From JAANXG01 sp034520625 (GTDB lineage Bacteria; Pseudomonadota; Gammaproteobacteria; Arenicellales; JAANXG01), in the NCBI GenBank assembly GCA_034520625.1, contig JAXHNI010000008.1, positions 558,001 through 622,000 on the forward strand: a stretch of DNA of 64,000 bases, written 5' to 3'. Under the pieces are notes generated by a model. It searched no databases and had not been told where the DNA came from. It saw only the letters and a list, made by a program, of their open reading frames with translations. How positions within the stretch are numbered: position 1 is the stretch's first letter; each line of letters begins with the position of its first letter. Below, piece by piece: positions 61,969 through 64,000 of the stretch. The position numbers and the translations under genes were made by a program.

Positions 61969-63111
61969 TCACGATTCCGGCGGCGGCGATGCTGCCCCGT
62001 GCCAGGGGAAAACCCAGTCGGCCTCCCTGCCCTCGAAGAACGACTCCACGAACATCCTCAGGGTTCCGGATTCTATGGCCTGGCGCAGCTGCCGCATGAG
62101 TGCGGCGAAGTAGTGCAGATTGTGAATCGTGTTGAGCCTCGCGCCCAGGATCTCATGGCCCCGGTAGAGGTGCCGCAGGTAGGCCCGGGAATAGTAACGA
62201 CAGGTATAGCAGCCACAACTCGGATCCAGGGGGCGCGTGTCCCGGGCATGCGCCGCATTGCGAATCCTGACGATTCCCTCGCTGGTGTACAGCCACCCGT
62301 TGCGGGCATTGCGGGTGGGCAGGACACAGTCGAACATGTCTATGCCCCAGGCCACTGCGTGCACGATGTCCTGCGGTGTCCCGACTCCCATGAGATAGCG
62401 CGCCGTTCCGTCGGGCATCCGCGGGGCGTTTTCGCGCACCATCCGGTACATCAAGGCCTTCGGCTCCCCCACCGACAGGCCGCCGAGGGCGTAGCCGTCG
62501 AAACCGATATCCACCAGACCGGCCAGGGATTCGGCGCGCAAGTCGGAGAACATGCCGCCCTGCACGATGCCGAACAACGCCGAGGGATGGTCACCGTGGG
62601 CCTCGCGGCAGCGCCGGGCCCAGCGCAGCGACAGCTCCATGGACGCGCGCGCCTGGTCCCGGTCCACCGGGTAAGGCGTGCACTCGTCGAACACCATCAC
62701 GATATCGGAGTCGAGCTCGTGCTGCACCCGGATCGACTCCTCGGGGCCCAGGAAAATCATGTCGCCGTCCACCGGCGAACGAAACCGCACGCCCTGCTCG
62801 GAGATATCCCGAAGATCCGCCAGCGACCAGACCTGAAAGCCCCCGGAATCCGTCAGGATCGGGCGGTCCCAGTGCATGAACCGGTGCAGGCCGCCGTGGG
62901 CGCGAATGATGTCGGTGCCGGGCCTCAGCATCAGGTGAAAGGTATTGCCCAGAATGATCCGGGCGCCGATCTCCTCGAGCTCCTCGGGTGTCATGGCCTT
63001 GACCGTGGCCACGGTTCCGACCGGCATGAACACGGGGGTCTCGACGTCGCCCCGGCGCGTACGCAGCCGGCCGCGGCGCGCCGGCCCGTCCCGTGAGATC
63101 AGCTCAAACAT
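61969..63111 (-). CDS. tgt: tRNA-guanine transglycosylase
   Basis: Exchanges G34 for preQ1 in tRNAs of the GUN family. The nucleophile/substrate motifs are TDSGGFQVWSL, FGIVQGGMF and GVGTPQDIV. The zinc site is CGCYTCRYYSRAYLRHL plus the downstream His (TIHNLHYF). At 380 aa from MFELISRDG it has the usual length. The ATG overlaps the queA stop by 8 bp, so the two queuosine genes are coupled. Confidence 0.96.
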   Translation of the reverse strand: MFELISRDGPARRGRLRTRRGDVETPVFMPVGTVATVKAMTPEELEEIGARIILGNTFHLMLRPGTDIIRAHGGLHRFMHWDRPILTDSGGFQVWSLADLRDISEQGVRFRSPVDGDMIFLGPEESIRVQHELDSDIVMVFDECTPYPVDRDQARASMELSLRWARRCREAHGDHPSALFGIVQGGMFSDLRAESLAGLVDIGFDGYALGGLSVGEPKALMYRMVRENAPRMPDGTARYLMGVGTPQDIVHAVAWGIDMFDCVLPTRNARNGWLYTSEGIVRIRNAAHARDTRPLDPSCGCYTCRYYSRAYLRHLYRGHEILGARLNTIHNLHYFAALMRQLRQAIESGTLRMFVESFFEGREADWVFPWHGAASPPPES

Positions 63112-64000
63112 CCGTCGCCTCCCCGCGGGCGGGTATGAACATGGCGTCGCCGTAGCTGTAAAACCGGTATCGCCGGTGGACGGCATGGCGGTAGGCAGCC
63201 AGCGTGGGCCGCGTCCCGGCGAAGGCGCATACCAGCATCAACAGCGAGGATCTGGGCAAATGAAAATTGGTCAACAGTGCGTCCACCACCGAGAACGAAA
63301 AGCCCGGCATGATAAATAGGTCCGTCTCGCCCTGAAACTCCGGCGGACAGCCGGCGCCGGCCCAGGATTCCAGCGCCCGGCACACGGTGGTGCCCACCGC
63401 CACCACCCGGCCGCCCCGGCGCCGGGTTTCTGTAACGGCGTCGGCGGTGTCAGTCGGCACCCGGGTCCATTCCCGGTGCAGGCGGTGGCTATCTATGTCC
63501 CGGCTTCTCAGCGGCTGAAATGTCCCCGCGCCCACGTGCAGGGTCATCCAGGCAAGGCGCACGCCCCGGTCCCGCACCGCGTCGAGATACGGTTCGTCGA
63601 AATGCAGGCTGGCCGTCGGCGCCGCCACCGCCCCGGGTTCCCGCGCGAATACGCTCTGGTACCGCTCCCTGTCCATCTCCTCGTCCGGACGTTCGATATA
63701 CGGCGGCAAGGGTACGTGGCCCGCCCGTTCGAGCAGCGCCAGGAACGACCCGCCGTCCGTACGACGTAAAACCCGGAACGAGTCCTGCGCGGCAACGACC
63801 TCCAGCTCGACGGGTTCTCCGGCATCGACCGCGATGCGCTGGCCCGCACGGACCGGCTTGCTGGCACGGGTCTGCACCAGGGCGGAGTCGGTGTCGAGCA
63901 GTCGCTCCACCATTACTTCCACCGACCCGCCGGTGGACTTGCGGCCGTACAGCCGTGCGGGTATCACCCTGGTGTCGTTCAATACCAGCAAGTCGCCGGC
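63104..64000 (-). CDS. queA: S-adenosylmethionine:tRNA ribosyltransferase-isomerase QueA (5' end outside window)
   Basis: Converts preQ1-tRNA to epoxyqueuosine-tRNA using the ribosyl group of SAM. The visible part starts at GDLLVLNDTRVIPARL, which in E. coli QueA lies some 45 residues from the N-terminus; the beginning is beyond the right edge. Further motifs are ASLHFDEPYLDA, WMTLHVGAGTFQPLR, and DLFIMPGFSFSVVDALLTNFHLPRSSLLMLV. The C-terminal RFYSYGDAMFI is also typical. It is followed immediately by tgt. Confidence 0.95.
   Translation of the reverse strand, partial: AGDLLVLNDTRVIPARLYGRKSTGGSVEVMVERLLDTDSALVQTRASKPVRAGQRIAVDAGEPVELEVVAAQDSFRVLRRTDGGSFLALLERAGHVPLPPYIERPDEEMDRERYQSVFAREPGAVAAPTASLHFDEPYLDAVRDRGVRLAWMTLHVGAGTFQPLRSRDIDSHRLHREWTRVPTDTADAVTETRRRGGRVVAVGTTVCRALESWAGAGCPPEFQGETDLFIMPGFSFSVVDALLTNFHLPRSSLLMLVCAFAGTRPTLAAYRHAVHRRYRFYSYGDAMFIPARGEATDV

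Overview
The window is a high-GC gammaproteobacterial chromosome segment. Its core gene order (suhB/trmJ/cysE/iscA/ndk/rlmN; mutS-fdxA; pgpA-thiL-nusB-ribH-ribB-ribE-ribD-nrdR-glyA; secF-secD-yajC-tgt-queA) fits a Chromatiales/Ectothiorhodospiraceae-like bacterium. The lineage is inferred from gene order and protein resemblance only. No rRNA, tRNA or CRISPR array was seen.

Layout. 1-12.0 kb: housekeeping genes (tRNA/rRNA modification, Fe-S carrier, cysteine synthesis, SuhB, a CAAX-type protease, a dienelactone hydrolase, RidA, Slt). 12.2-13.1 kb: an RHH/PIN toxin-antitoxin pair with a near-perfect palindromic operator. 13.4-14.75 kb: a complete IS5-family element with 16-bp inverted repeats and a TGAT target duplication. 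14.8-44.4 kb: a genomic island of about 29.5 kb. 44.3-64 kb: mutS, a PilZ-like gene, fdxA, yajQ, a lytic transglycosylase, and the riboflavin, NrdR-glyA, Sec and queuosine gene blocks.

The central observation is that the island sits inside the 5' end of mutS. The original first codons of mutS, ending in HTPMMAQ, remain at 14757-14840. The same 17-bp core recurs at 44349-44365 inside the functional mutS frame, next to a tyrosine integrase. The island supplies a new start codon, about 21 new N-terminal codons and an AT-rich leader to mutS. The inferred attP/attB products are consistent: excision would restore the native mutS frame. Both island ends carry the same pair of direct repeats (ACCTACACTA twice, 12-bp period), likely integrase arm sites.

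The island has two parts. The right end (37.1-44.1 kb) resembles a phage satellite: a terminase-small-subunit-like gene without a large subunit, small TubC-like proteins, an AAA ATPase, a CHC2 primase, an AlpA regulator and an integrase. The left and centre are a defence region. A chain of short overlaps links hsdM, hsdS, a CD-NTase, a Cap15 effector, a DUF262/DUF1524 (GmrSD-like) nuclease, hsdR and a YgjP metalloprotease. A CBASS module and a type IV-like nuclease therefore lie inside a type I restriction operon, and an orphan 28-codon hsdR start marks where the nuclease cassette entered. An HNH nuclease, an EVE-PD-(D/E)XK restriction protein and a second PD-(D/E)XK protein add to the set. 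Several large island genes (hsdM, hsdR, DUF262, MASE1-GGDEF) carry single-base frameshifts, while no core gene in the window does. Remnants of an IS91-like transposase, a resolvase tail and a DUF72 gene show repeated turnover between 28 and 32 kb.
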